Shown here: in pieces, positions 46,631 to 63,912 of the stretch
How the letters are laid out: every line of letters begins with the position of its first letter
How positions within the stretch are numbered: position 1 is the stretch's first letter
Origin: Pyxicephalus adspersus
Taxonomy: Eukaryota > Chordata > Amphibia > Anura > Pyxicephalidae
DNA: 64,000 bases
Reading direction: 5' to 3'
Assembly (NCBI RefSeq): GCF_032062135.1
Contig: NC_092859.1
Span: 36,860,942 to 36,924,941 of the forward strand
Translations under genes and position numbers: made by a program
Notes under the pieces: model-generated
Database searches by the model: none
Seen by the model: only the letters and a program-made list of their open reading frames with translations
What the model was told of the DNA's origin: nothing

Positions 46631-49600
46631 TATATTGTAATGCACATGCAGAGGTTCCAGCTTTAACAACTAAGCTTAATTTTTTTTTTTTTTTTTTCAA
46701 ATGGAAATGATACTGCATACATTAAATATTGTCACACATTTACTTTTACTAAGTGAACTGGTTTCTGTGGATAATTTACTTTTGGTTATCTTAAATATTG
46801 GTCCTGTTCCCAAGTGGACAGCAAAGTGCTGCTGTGGAGCTGGGAGAAGTTAATTGCACCATCAACAAGCACATTTGTACTTAGCTGTGACAGCGTGCAA
46901 TTCATCAAAGAACAACTGAATGTTCATTACAGTCATGTTACGTGTATATGAACACACACACTTACTTGTTAGAAGTCCAGCCCACCACAGCCAATCTTTC
47001 AGGTACCCATGTCCACCAGCACCTAGGAAATAAAGCAAATCAGGCATGAGAAACCTTGGATATGGTTTGTATAAAATCTTTCAGTATGGGATTAATAGAC
47101 TGTATTACATAACTATATTAAAAAAATAAAATAGCAAATTGATGCTTGCCAGTCCTTAGGCCAGGAATGTGATTGCATTTGTTTTCTTTTTTTTAGGACA
47201 TACATATATTTTTTTAGCAATTACAGAAAATATCTGTTGAATATTACCAGAAATACAGCATCATTACCATTGCACTAAAAAAAATATAATCTCCCTGCCT
47301 CCATGTAATGGAGATAAACAAAAGATGGACAAGACTGAAGGCAAGTCTGGCTGGCAATCATGGCTGCTCCAGGAGGGAGAATAGCCAACCAGGGATTCCC
47401 AGTGAAAATAAAGAGTGGTAAGCCTAAATGAAATGTAGGTACCCACCACAGTTAAGAATTGGTTAATTGCAACATTTTATGGGTTTTGCTTAATTGATAT
47501 AATGGCAGCAAATTAAACCAAAGTCCATTTACCAAAAAAATTCAAAAAAAAATTCACGCATACCCGCCCGCGTTCTGCCCTGCTGAGATAGATGAAGAAG
47601 CCCCTTTTTCTTCAGAATGACGCTGCTACCAATCAGGATGCTGGAAAACACTGCCAGTGCCAGGCCGATGAGAAATTCATAGTTGGTCTTGCTTGAGGAT
47701 GTAAGGTTTGAGTCAAGGGTTAGGTTTTGGTACGTGGAGACAGACGGATCAGCTTCATTCAGAATCTGACAGACTACTCTGCGTGAAGGGCAGTCTACGG
47801 TCACCAATGTCCCTGCAAAGAGGCAAACAAAATAATTAGGCTAACATTTCTCAACATTACATTTACAATATGCATAAATCAATTTAGCAAAAAATATTTC
47901 TGCACTACTTTATATAACTCCTAGAACTCATTCACGCCTAAACAATCTCTATAGAATTCTCAAATAAATGTACTTTCTATGGTTATATATGCCTAGTTAG
48001 GATGCTATATTTAGGCTATCTTGGCTATCTGCCAAGAGCTGATTTTAGATTGGCGGCCATGGGTTATAAGACTCTTGGTCCTTGCACCTACGAATTACCA
48101 GTCTACATCTAGCTTGCATCCTAAATTCTATATAAGTTCCTCCACAAGTGGTGATCTTGCAATCACCTTTTTCTGATCTGCAACTGACCTTCCATCTAGC
48201 AGCATCAAGCTGCGTCATGCTGCTTTTGGATTTCAATTTACTTGTATAGAAAGAAAGGCAACCTAAATCAGTTTAAGGTCTGTCCCCAAACTTAAAGCGG
48301 TCTATAGACAGGCATATTTTCTCCCTTAAATTATGGGTGGATATATAATTACCCCTGTCCATACAAAACATTTAGTGACACAATAACTGACACTTAAATC
48401 ACATGAAAAGTGATCAGTGAATAGCTTGACATTGGTAAGTTATTGTCTTAGGTGAAAATCAACCTTCAGAACAGCGGTCCTATCATGACTACTTGCTAGC
48501 TATCGATGTTTTTTTAAACATTTTATTTTATTGAAACTTTTGAACATTTATAAAAACAAAACAAGTTACAGAAAGAGTCAATTTTACATAAATACACGCT
48601 AGCCATCGATTTTACTTCTGCTTGTCATTCCAGCCTAATTTAAACATTCTGTATAGTCAGTGTGAAGACCCTTTTGAGCAAAACTTACTGGGGCTAAAGA
48701 CCCACTCATAGGGAGATCTTCCAACATACTAATAAAATCTTGTTCATAATAATTAGCAGTTCTGACTTTCCTATCGCTTTGGAAGTCAGGACGAAAAACC
48801 AATAATTGCAAGCAATGCTTAAAATGGTAAATGTTTATTTAAGGATACAACATATGTGCCCTATATATAGAACTAATTCACAGATAATTATTATTGCCCA
48901 GAGCATTTTCTAGACTGCATTGTAAGAAAGAGTGTGATTGCTATGGTAAGTTTCTGTGCATTACATTTGTTTACCAGGTGTAACATGACTATAGTCCAGC
49001 AGATTTATTAGGCAGGAGAAAAACTTGTTACTTGGTGACCTGAGACCACCTATTTCCTGTCAGACAAATAACCATAAATAGTCCAGGCTCAAAGGACTTT
49101 GCAGATCTCAATGGCCTCTGAATTCAGGTATGTGACACAATAAAAACTAAGTGAAATACTTCCATCCACCTTGATCTCCTGAACACTCCAGACCAGTCAC
49201 ATGCTTCAGTGCATCATTTAAAAGCCAACTATTAATTTATTGGAATGTCCATAACAAACACAGGGCCAGAAAAGACTTTCTGTTTTTTAAAAAGGACAAG
49301 CTGTATTATAAAACCCACATTTTAGGTCATTATTTCCTATGAGCAAAAAAAAATAACTCAAACAGCCAAGTAAAATCAGGTGTATAAAGCTTCATGGTCT
49401 TCTGTACCTTTGCTTTGCACACATAGTATTCACTCAGAGGATACTATCCTTGTATCATCCTATTATTTGGAGATGTTAATAACTATGTGAAAAGAATCAG
49501 ATGATAAGTAAAGAACAACAACAAAAACAGGTTTGTAGAATTCAAAACCTTCACCCACAAAACCATCAATAAGACTCCAAGTCAATACAATAAGAATAGG

Positions 49601-50771
49601 GATTATCCCAGTTTGAATATAGTTGCATCTAACAGGAGGCGGTTTAAGCAACTCAGATCGCAGATATCCCCTCCCATGTCCGCCATGTCAACATTCCTAA
49701 AACCATGAATGTTGCACACCAATCATACTATATAATGTAACCTCCTAACCTGCAAATCCAGAAATAATGATGTAAACTGGGACTTCACAAGGTGCGATTT
49801 GTGACGCTATTTTAAGGTTCAAACATCAAAGTTTTAGAGTAGCAACGATTTCTGCATTACCTGATCGCATGGTGTCCATACATTTTGTACTTTGCCTTTA
49901 CAAACTCAGTTATACGACATACTTACTGACTTGTCTGTAAATGTTCGGGAATATTCCATCAGATTATATCTGTGTGTTGGCCAATTACCCATCAGATTAT
50001 CTGTGCTGTGTGTTTTTATTAAGATGATTATCTTAAGTATAAGTAAAATATGAAAAACAAAATTCCGCCTGCCCAATGCTAGAATTGCGGAGACCATTTT
50101 TGCATGTACAGTCATTTACAGGTATCTTTCCATGTTCTGTCTGCATTTAAGCAAATTAGACCTTTCTCTCTGAATATAGCTATATGTCTTCGTCCTAAAT
50201 CAGTGACTGTACAACATACCTGAAATATTTTGGAGCGTGTGTGTGCATTGACATGCATTGTTCCACTCACTAATGCTTGTTATATGGTTTAGGAAAATCA
50301 ATACATACAACACATAACAAAAAGCACCAATAAACAACAAAAACATGGCGATGCAAAACCAAAGCATTTAGTTTATATGCCTTTTCTAAATCAAGTCACA
50401 TACAAGCAACTGGCATATTTAAAAGAAAAGTCTTTTAAAGCAAGCCTGCCTGTTTTTTGCAGAATAGGTTTCCTTAAAAAAAAGCTGTTACTGATATTTC
50501 TAAGAAATGCAAATTTCCAAGTTGTTATTCCTATTAGTGGCTGCAATAGTTTGATTCTACAATGGGACAGGTTTAGAAATCATCAGTTCCAGCTAGGCTG
50601 TAACAATTAGCAGGAGGGGATCTGCAATGAGAGCATTTATTCCTAACCTTTATTCCTAGCACAATGTCCTTTTAACTTCTTTCTTAAAAATAAAAAGTGT
50701 AGAATAATATTTCCAAGAAAGTTTGTAAAGTACTCACCATTGGCACAGCTGTGAGCTGATGAAGTAGCCAT
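45387..50771 (-). CDS. nipal4: NIPAL4 (ichthyin), magnesium transporter NIPA family, complete
   Basis: Multi-pass membrane protein of the NIPA family; the human gene is mutated in autosomal recessive congenital ichthyosis, and relatives transport Mg2+. Coding exons in transcript order: 50771-50738, 47812-47564, 47022-46966, 46547-46457, 46357-46197, 46036-45387. Phases agree throughout, giving 413 residues (human isoforms about 404-466). Start ATG is followed by [12 protein letters not shown]; an extracellular N-terminus carries two N-glycosylation sequons (NLT, NLT). Family blocks: [109 protein letters not shown] and [14 protein letters not shown]; about nine membrane segments. The tail ends PKVFVIYT. 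Intron 1 spans 2.9 kb. Confidence 0.94.
46581..46628. repeat. (TA)n microsatellite in NIPAL4 intron
   Basis: About 48 bases of TA repeat, 34 bases upstream (minus strand sense) of the exon 46547-46457 acceptor, with an A/T homopolymer next to it and a second T run at 46681-46697. The ORFs it generates are artefacts. Confidence 0.95.
48508..48597 (-). mobile_element. 5'-truncated LINE insertion with 13 bp target duplication
   Basis: GCTAGCTATCGAT (48495-48507) and GCTAGCCATCGAT (48598-48610) flank about 90 bases, one mismatch. Read on the minus strand the insert runs from CTCTTTCTGTAACTTG to TTTATAAATGTTCAAAAG and ends in an A-rich tail TAAAATAAAATGTTTAAAAA. This is the pattern of target-primed reverse transcription, probably by an L1-type element. 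Located in NIPAL4 intron 1. Confidence 0.65.
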
Positions 50772-51000
50772 GTAAGGAATGTCTATGCTGGGTCAGACTG
50801 TACACATCTCAATGCTGCAAGCTCCTCTCCTCCTGTGTGGACTCCTCACCTGATGTTAACCCAGCTATAGTGTCCGGCTCCACCCTTTCAATAGGTTCTA
50901 CACACCTCCTATCCCAACATTTTCACCCCCCCTGCTCCTTTCTTCTCACCTTGTGTCCCACTCCACTCCCAAATGCAGTCACCTTGTAAAAGTGCACACT
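50772..51000 (-). promoter_or_regulatory. nipal4: NIPAL4 presumptive promoter / 5' UTR
   Basis: The 230 bases upstream of the NIPAL4 ATG are pyrimidine-rich on the plus strand and less AT-rich than the flanks. On the minus strand a CACTATAGCTGG element lies about 95-105 bases before the ATG and could be a weak TATA-like site. The start site is not determined. Confidence 0.3.
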
Positions 51001-51227
51001 TAAAAACAATCAAATAATATCACTACACACTCCATAACACTTCACCAAAAAACAAAAAAAAAATAGAATTTTGTGTCAGAAGTATTTGAAATTCTTTAAA
51101 ATTCTAACACGTCTGCTTGGCCAAACTTTTCCTGTTCCAAACTATTCTCTATAAAAAAATTATGTTGCTTTGCAAATTTTTTTACTTGATTTTTTTATTC
51201 TTTTTTCCTCCACAGTAAAAAAGTGCA

Positions 51228-51461
51228 CTAGAATATATGCATATTTTTATTATTTTTTATTGTCATTTGATGTTTCACATAGAGCAATAACATATGCAAA
51301 ATAAAAAATATTGTATACTGTCTTTTTTCAACAATAAAATAATATAATAATAATATATATCTAAAATAATATATAATAATATAATAAATATATAATAATA
51401 TAATAAAATAATAATATATATATATATATATATGTATAGATAGATAGCATACAAGCATCAT
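51228..51461. repeat. AT-rich low-complexity / (ATA)n-(TA)n tract
   Basis: Long run of ATAATA/TATAATA repeats (about 51345-51433), ending in TA dinucleotides and GATAGATAGATAG. ORFs here are artefacts. The surrounding 51.0-52.8 kb has no recognised gene or element. Confidence 0.85.
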
Positions 51462-52814
51462 AAAAAATTAAAAAACAGAAACCACCTTGATTTTGTCTTC
51501 TGTATTTATAGCTGGAAATTTTACAAACCTGCCTTTTACACCGATAGACCTGCACATTGTTTAATGTTGGAATCCCAAACAAGTTTTTATTGCTGTTGGT
51601 TTCCCCATACCCCATAAAAAGTTGTCACTACAACAGAAACTGAAGGGAATTCTTCCACTGGTGACATTGTTTCTATGTAAGAGCATGTCTTCAATATTTT
51701 AGAGATTTCCTCCCACCTCTTGAGATAGGAAGTAAAAGAACATCTCTCCAATGAATGAAGGTGTCAGAAGCCTAAACCATCCTATTTCCAAAGCAAATTT
51801 ATTTATACAGTACTTACGGTACATTTTTTTCTTTTTAAATGGCTTGCTTTATAACTTGCAGTAGTTTTCACAGCTTATATTGTTATAGATTGACATTATA
51901 CTGACATGGTTCACTGACTCATGGTTCACTGACTGCAAAGTTCTACATAAGCAATGTGCCAGGCCAAATATAACAGAAGAGAATTGCAAAGACTGGGTAT
52001 TACCAGAGATGGCTTAAAATGTCTTGGTTGGTTGATAACTGTCCCATTGCTAGGCAGTTTAAAGCATAGTCAGATAGATCTTGCAGGCACCTGATTTCTT
52101 GTTATATCACACTTTAAAGCATGTTTAAAAATCTTATCTACCAGTCCATTTGTGAAAGTGAATGTCCGAGTAAGCACTTTTCAAGTAAAATTCTTTGCCA
52201 CTCAAAGTTTAAAGCAGGAGACTTTGCAAAAATCCTTTGAGGCAGGACCACCAGATAAGACGAAATAAAAGCTGCAGATTGGAAGTTTTAAACAACTTCT
52301 GCAATAATGTTAACGTGTAAAAATATATAATAATATATATTCTTCATTTATTTAGAGATTTTACTGACTCAGTTTATATCCACTGACTCACTGAAATTAA
52401 CAGCTTGCTGAAAAACCTCCATGTAAATGGATATTGAACAGGGCCATATTTATTTTTCTTGACCCCTAAGGTCATTCCCGATTGGTCATTCAGAGCAAAT
52501 TGATGAACAATGTTAGGCGACCATGACATACACACTGGAGTTTTTCCAGAGGTGAACAGTTTACTTGTCAATTATCTCATGTTTGTAGGTAGCTTTTGAA
52601 GATTGGACAGCTATACAATCCCCAAAAAGGGGCTCATTCATTGCAGAAATATATCGCCATCCCCTCTATGATATGCATCTATTCTCTACACACACAACAG
52701 TCCATCTCTTTCATAAAAATTGTGTTATTGTTTGTTGCCAACTTTTTGTTTGTTGCAGATCTGTCATTTAGTACTGTTGCTGTTCACATGTAGAGGTGTC
52801 TTGGAGAGGTCTTA

Positions 52815-53061
52815 GGCTACGTACACACGTCAGATTTTTATCGCTCGATAATCGGCATCGGCCAATTATCGGGCGAAAATCTCCTGTGTGTACAGTCGGT
52901 GTCGTCCATCGTCCGGATGACCGACCTGGCGGATCCACGGACGATGGACGACAGCCGATCCATATGTACAGCACCGTTCATGCATCGTGCACTCCCTTGT
53001 CGTTGGAAAGGATCGTGAAAGATCCTTTCCAACGACAAAAATTGCAAGTGTGTACGCAGCT
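52815..53061. mobile_element. PIF/Harbinger-like MITE, copy 3 (inverted, deleted)
   Basis: TTA at 52812-52814 and 53062-53064; ends GGCTACGTACACACGTCAG and, inverted, AGCTGCGTACACACTTGC. Same family as 41226-41550 but in opposite orientation and lacking the GAGAGGGGAGGGGGAG block. The GATCGTGAAAGATCCTTTCC hairpin is intact. Confidence 0.88.
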
Positions 53062-53064
53062 TTA

Positions 53065-54539
53065 GGGTTTACCTACTCTGGGTGAGTAACCATGAGGACC
53101 AGAAGAGTATCACTTTGTAAACAGTTTGGTGCTAGTTATATGGACTAAGTGTGAGTAAACAGTAACAAGAACGATTGGATGCAGCAAAATTTTATTAAAC
53201 ACAAAAATGTGTTACTGGCAGTCATCATCATGGAATTATGAAATGTTTTTGACAGTCCTGTCGCCTTAGGCTATGGCCATTGTTGGCTTTGCATTGGCCT
53301 GGGCATATTACAATGCATTCACCAGCTGAGACCGTAGAGATGGCTTCAAATAAAAATCACATCTTACTAGCCATCACTTTATTCTTCATAGACTCATCTA
53401 TAGACAACTTTCTTTGTCCTCTGTCCATTTTGCCATTGAGGCAACACAGATCAGGCATTGTTTTACTGGGATATGTTTCTCCAGGTTGTGACCTGTTCCG
53501 CAGGTATTTCAGGTGACACGGCATGCCTTGTAAATGAGGTTGTACTGCAGGTGAGAGGGAACATTGATAACAATTCTCAGGAGCTAACAGACCTCCCTCC
53601 TCTAGAATACATGACCAAAGACACATTAGTACACAAATGACAAAACATTGCACATATTGAGTATGAGGAATGGAATGAGTATTTATCACTTTTCAATTTC
53701 TCATTGATTTTGTTTTTTGAATAAGTTTCATATGTATCTAAAAGCCACAGTCACTTTGTTTGTATTGTGTGCAGTATTGCAGAACAAATAAGGGAAAAAA
53801 TCAAACTTCTAAAAAGCTGTACTAGATTCCGATGGAAAGGGTAGAAAAGGAACATAGGAAGCATTGGGGGTATTGAAAGATTTTTATGACTGCTTTTGTT
53901 TAAAACCAGAATGAAGGACATACATATTATCTGAAAAAGTAAACTCAGAGGGACTTTTTTTTTTGAAGTGACCTTATCCCCACAAATCCGAATAACCCAA
54001 TCAGATATCGGGTTTAAATGTACATTAGGTTTTTACTACAATTGTATGTCATTCATGACCAAGTGACACTGAGCTGTAAATGACATAGCAGGTGCTAGGG
54101 ATGATGAATGGAACTGCCCACTTTCCCATTGTGTACCTTGTTGATGTCTTTATGGTTAGATGCCATTGCTTGGTGTGCTGAGAAAGCATACAATTAAGTA
54201 ATTTACTTGTTCTTTGTTGTCACAAAGTACTTGGGAACAAAACACAATGGAAGGTATGTTACAAAATCATGAGCATGTAAACAAAGTCATAGATGAAACC
54301 TAAACATTGAGGTTTACCACTCCACCTTTCAACAGTAGGTTTCATTTTATAAGTGATAATTCTTATGAACAGAAACCAATTAATAGTTATATAATATACT
54401 TTGCCCTGAAATAGGCCACAGAGAGATGGACCCTAAACATGTTCATAGACCTTTAAATCTAGCAGATATGTTTTGTATCTGTCATACACAGAATCAAGAT
54501 ATCCAACCTTGTGTTTGCTTATCATGCGTGAAACTTCAT
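53065..54539. other. Intergenic, nothing recognised
   Basis: AT-rich sequence between a Harbinger-like MITE and an L1-type remnant. Short ORFs at 53280-53689 overlap on both strands and show no domain or splice context. Confidence 0.5.
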
Positions 54540-55640
54540 TTGTAGCAAGATGATGAATTCCTTTTGGAAATGGACAATACTGATAGGGGGTATAACCTTA
54601 TCAAATATAGGACTCCATAACACAGCAGTTGACCTCACCAGGATTCTTGAATGGTGTAGATATGATTTTATTAGGCTCTGGATGACTAGGGAACAGGCTT
54701 CCCATTGCCCTAAAAGCTTGCCCTGATGTGACACAAGTATTTTTGCAAGTATCACCTGACTATTGGGGCCATCTTGTTGGTTACTCAATCTGTTCCCATG
54801 GATAGAATATTCTCCCATTGGCCATCTCTCCTTATAACAATTGTGTGTAATCCCTTCTTTATTGCTGGCCCTCAGGATAGTGTTTCTGTAGCTGTTTCCC
54901 AAACAGGCGAGTTCAGAGCCCATTATTTTATACTCTGGGACCAATACCCTTACATTTTGCTCTTTTTTGAATATCTTGATTTCTCCCTATTGTGATTCTG
55001 GTGAGGTAGGCAATATCCTTAGATCACTTCCATGACCTCATGCTTCATGCAATTTTCTCCGTTCAAGCTAGAATGTGTTGGAGGGTTTGGTCTATTATTT
55101 TTGTTATAAGCTTTCCCAGTGTGAATGTGATCTGCATATCCCGTTTACTCAGCTGCAGCTATGAAAATTTTCTTGATTTGAATTGATCATGATTCTATTC
55201 TAACTTTCTGTATTCCCTGGACAGTTAATGGCAATGTAGCCCCATCATAGGGAAATACCACTATATCATTTAGTCAGACCCCAAATAAAGACTCATTTAG
55301 GACCAGGACCATGGCGTTACCTAGGAGTTCACTGATGATCCTGTCCCCAGGAATCTGGTCTTCTTGCTACTGTAAAACATTTCTTTACTTTCCCAGGTAT
55401 ACAAGAGGGCTGTCCTAAATTAATTGGTTAATGCCATCCGAGCTTTCATTCCTGCCCTTGGAAGCAGTCTGTCCCAACAACTGTGCTACTTTGGTTTAGG
55501 AAAGTTATCAATGTTAGATGAATGTGAGATCTCACTAGTTCTCTTAAGAGTACAAATGAAAAATACATGGCTTGGGTGGATGGAGTTTCTCCTTCTTTTC
55601 TTGTGCCTGTACTGTGACATAATTTATACTGCTTTGTGAA
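54540..55640 (+). pseudogene. L1-type LINE ORF2 C-terminal remnant
   Basis: Plus-strand frames show GITLSNIGLHNTAVDLTRIL followed by EWCRYDFIRLWMTREQA, then PKSLP and a threonine/leucine-rich segment. At 55424-55600 comes NAIRAFIPALGSSLSQ with a downstream W-x-x-W-like end. The order resembles the C-terminal third of vertebrate L1 ORF2 (leucine-rich 'HLTRIIDWC' block, later 'ARAVIP' block). Multiple stops and frameshifts; long dead. The 140-residue minus-strand ORF over it is a shadow. Confidence 0.6.
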
Positions 55641-58600
55641 ATGGACAACACTGGGTGAATTTGAAAAGACAAAGGATGTATCTCATTTCTTGACAAAGGT
55701 GAGGAAATGGATAACACAAGAGGGCTAAATAGAAATGCAAATAGAACCAGTGCCCCATGTACACATGGACAATTGTATGGGAGAATCCCTTCAAGTTATT
55801 GAATTCAGGTGTTTTTAGTAAGACTCTCTGTTAATGTTATGAGAGCATTTTGTAACTATTAGACTATTGTGAGCTTATTACCTTGAGGAAAATCCCATTT
55901 TTGTTGTGACTGTGTCTCTGTGCACAAAGCCCGCTACATAGACAGTTAGTTTAAGGAATATAGTGTGGAGGAACATTAATGAATGAAGTTAGAAATATAC
56001 TTACCTTATCCATGTCTTTTACCCATAGCACCTAGACAAGGGTGACCTTTTCTTTTAAATTCCTTCTAAAAAATAACATTTTTTAAATATGTGGTGTGGG
56101 ATCACCTAAGGCTGAATTTATTGCCACCTTCCATTCGGCAATTCAGACTTGTGGCTAACTTCAGTGTACTCAACTGCAGGTTTAACTGAACAGGAGCATT
56201 TTGGAACCAATTTGTACATGTTTGCATGTGGTTGTGGTTTTGTTGGATTGAGGTGTAGTTCCTAAAAAGTTGTTTGTGACCATGTGGTTATTTCCCCTCC
56301 TCCAGAGAAGAACCATACTTCAACCACACTTAAAAGAACTGGTTTACAACAAAGTAGTTAAGGAGGTGCAGCTAGGAGAGGCTAAAATCTGAAAGAGGCC
56401 TAATGCTCCCTTTAACTGCCAATCTCAGAAGATTTAAAGAGATTTGTGATTTGTTGACAATATCTGCTCACTGTTCTTGCTGTAGTGGAAGCTGTACCTG
56501 AGACCTGCAGTGCATTGATCTTCCTGCTTCTGTTGTATTCATTTTATAAACATGTGATTTCTTTCCCTTTTCTCTGGTTTCTTGCACGCACAGAGAACCC
56601 GCAAGCAATACTGGGCTTTTTTGGGCCCAGATCCCACCATACAGGGCCACTTTAAGAACTTATCTGCACTTTCACTGTTGAATTGCAACAAGATGAGAAG
56701 ATCAACCTATAGAGAATGCCAACAAATATTTCCTATACTGTTTACTGACCACAGTAGGGGAAAAGTTTAACACAAATGAACGATTTGCCTAAGTGATGCT
56801 GTTATCATTCCAATAAATTACTCATCTAGAACCATTTACCTCCTTTACCACATAGAATAGTGTCATTTGGATTCATTGAGAATCAGTTAAAAAAATCTCT
56901 CCATGTACCATATGTAAATCACACATTGACCGATAGTCACAATCAATTTCCTTTCATTCGCTGACAAGAAAGTAAAAAAAGTCAACTTTTTTGTTTATTG
57001 TTAAACAAATAAGAGAAACATAATATATATAAAAAAACATAACTAGAATGTAACCACAGAACTTTAATACAATTCTGTTAAATATTTTTTCAAAAAAACA
57101 GTTACCTACATCAGGTAGATAAGAGGAAATGCTCCACCTAAAGCAATATATTTTTGAGGGCTGGATAGTGATTAGGGCACATCTCTGTGGCATTATACGT
57201 CCCTTCAGATTCCTGCCTCCATCTTTATATATAGTTAGGAATGTGATAAAAGGCCCAATAATAATAAAAAAATATTAAATTCTGGTAATTTTTTAGTCAT
57301 AATAACTACAATGATATTATTTAGTAAATAAATTCCTTTTTTAATTTCACATGCTTTTTGTATACTTTCTCTGCATTTACATGTAGGCCAGCAAACATGA
57401 CAGTTACAGGGTTTGGGACAAACCATATAGCATTTATTATGATCAGCTTTCATTTATATGGTTTTCTTAGTCTTAGGTGGAGTTGTGTGTTGATTTGTTT
57501 GTGGCTTAATACACATTTAAAACTTCCTATCTATTTATGACCACCTTGTCCACGAGGCATCAACGCTGCTTGCATAAGTTAACTGCAGCATGGAAAGCGG
57601 TGTCACCCTGTAAAAAAAAGACCTACTTGCAGGTCGATGGGTAATAAAGCTGTGTTACAGTGGGACCTAGTCAAAAAATGCTGGCTGTGTCAATGTTAGT
57701 GAAAGACTGCATCATATATGTCATTTTTTGCCCATAGTTCTACCTTATTGCAAATACTATCAATAAGTAGGTTAGTATAAAAAATGTATTTTAATATATA
57801 TTTATACAGGGCCACTTGGCCATTACAAACGGAGGAGCTTCCTAGTTACCATACTGTAGTGCAATATGAAAATTGAGCTTTACTGTTTGTTTTTTTTTTT
57901 CTCAGTTTAAGTCTATAGGCAGAACACTGTCATAGTTTTTCTTTTAAAGTGGTTACCGGTATATTACTAAGCAATCTATTAAAGCTTCATACAGACATCC
58001 GATGGAAGTCAAAGGATTTTTTAGGATTGTTAACAGTGACAGATGAATGAAGGAGCTTTATGCCCATTCTGTTCTATAGAGAGGGGCAGGGGAGGATGAG
58101 CAAGAGGAACTCCACTCCACATAAAATGGTAAAACTTATGTTAAAGGCTACTTTAGATACAGGTCTGATATTACAATATTTAAATAAATTCCCAGTTTTT
58201 TAAGATTGGTTTCTCTTAAAAAGAACTAGCTACAATGAGCTTATTCCCAAACTTAAATATATATTTTTTATAGTGGATCTAAACCCAATCACTAAATTCT
58301 TGCATAATCCATAACATGCAAAAGTAATATCAAAAGGCATTTTTATTAGTGTAAATCTGCAGATGTTCTTATGCTGCCTGTCTTTAGCAGACTTAATATC
58401 ACCTTGTGTGTGATATTAAGCTCATTGAGTGTGTAGGAAGATTGTTTTTTTTGGATAGTTCCATAGGAAAGAGGAACGTAAACAATTATGTCGCTCTGAT
58501 ATTATTGTATACTGTTATCCATATGAGGTCAAGCTGTTGAAAACATGAGCAATTTACCACATACTATTTTATGGTTCTAGATTTTTTATAAAGCTTTATG

Positions 58601-59670
58601 AGATAATACATTACAGGGGCACTTTTATCCAACAGCCCATCCAGTAAGGAGAAGCTGCTGCTTCTTCACTCCCCAAATGCTGCAAAGTCTCGACTCATAA
58701 AATACTTACTCATACTCAATACTTACTTGAAAACTTGATTCATACATCCTATGAACATGCCAGTGGAAGAAACCACAGTAAGGTGGTAGATGTGTAAGGT
58801 GGTAGATCTGGGAAGCAGCGAAGTGGTAGCTTGTCTACACACACAGGCCCCCCATGAAGTCAAATATATCTGCACTTCTTTTTAGGTGGGCTATTGGGAA
58901 GAAGTCCCTCTGTGGTCACCTTAAAACTTTTATATCTGGGATTGTACTATTAAAAAAACGTTAGCCTTAAAGTAAAATTTATTGCATGAGCTTAATTATG
59001 ACTGGAGCTCTATGGGAACTTTTCCAGTTGTATATCATGAAACTTTCAAACTCAGTGATCAGTGTTGCAGTAAAAAGGAAAGTCAAGTGTTGGGCCGGGA
59101 CTACCAAACTAGGACTCTGTAGGTATGTATCTGAACACAGAAAGCTGCCTAATCACCCTCCGCTCTATAAAAAAATTAGAGACTCATGTGGAGTTTCACT
59201 TTAAGGTGACAACGTTGGTCAGATTGTTGGCTATTTAAAGAAAATAAACCAATGGATAACATGTAGAAGTTGACAAATTGGCAAAATAGTTTTCAAGCAG
59301 ATGAGATTACCACAACACTGTACAGCGTCACAATAAATAGATTGATCAAACAAATTCCTGGAAACAACCTGGAAATGTCTGTTTTACATCATAAAAATAC
59401 TTAAAAGTTGGATCAAACCAATATGAAGCTATAATACCGCCCTGCTTTCACCAGACTTCATTAGACCTTGGCAATGATGTCATAATGAAGAATTTGTCAC
59501 CACAAATGGTGACAAGAGTGGAAGTCAGGCCACACCTCTTTACATGGCTACATCCTGTACAGTCCCGCTGCTTCTATAGCATCATGTAGGTGTACGGTGA
59601 AAACAGGATGAACATGCACCACAACGTTACAGGATTTGTCTATATCGTCCGGATCTGTGTTACACCCCTT
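55641..59670. other. NIPAL4-CYFIP2 intergenic / CYFIP2 3' flank
   Basis: No coding exon recognised. The right part should be CYFIP2 3' UTR on the minus strand; a minus-strand AATAAA lies at 58978-58983, about 690 bases past the stop. A pyrimidine tract with TTGCACGCACAG at 56575-56592 looks like a splice acceptor, but the following frame is short and unrecognised. FNDC9, near CYFIP2 in mammals, is not seen. Confidence 0.4.
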
Positions 59671-63740
<4,070 letters not shown>

Positions 63741-63912
63741 TTAACACAAACCTCTTACAATAGAAGCATAGAAGCCATGAGCTCTAGGGCTGTCATTTTT
63801 ATCCTTGTTTCCCTAATTAGTATCTGAATCACCCTGAAACAAGCATGCAGCAAGGAAAGTGTAAAAAGCCCTAACTACTAGCTAACAACATGCATGCTTC
63901 ATACTAGTTCAC

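Noticed and set aside
46435..46718. ORFs rich in Ile-Tyr repeats
   Set aside because: They translate a (TA)n microsatellite next to a NIPAL4 exon.
54522..54944. 140-residue minus-strand ORF as a possible gene such as FNDC9
   Set aside because: The plus strand of the same segment reads as L1-type ORF2, and the minus frame shows no fibronectin-like pattern.
56582..56770. ORF following an acceptor-like pyrimidine tract
   Set aside because: No family resemblance and no compatible partner exon; CYFIP2 and NIPAL4 are already complete at this side.
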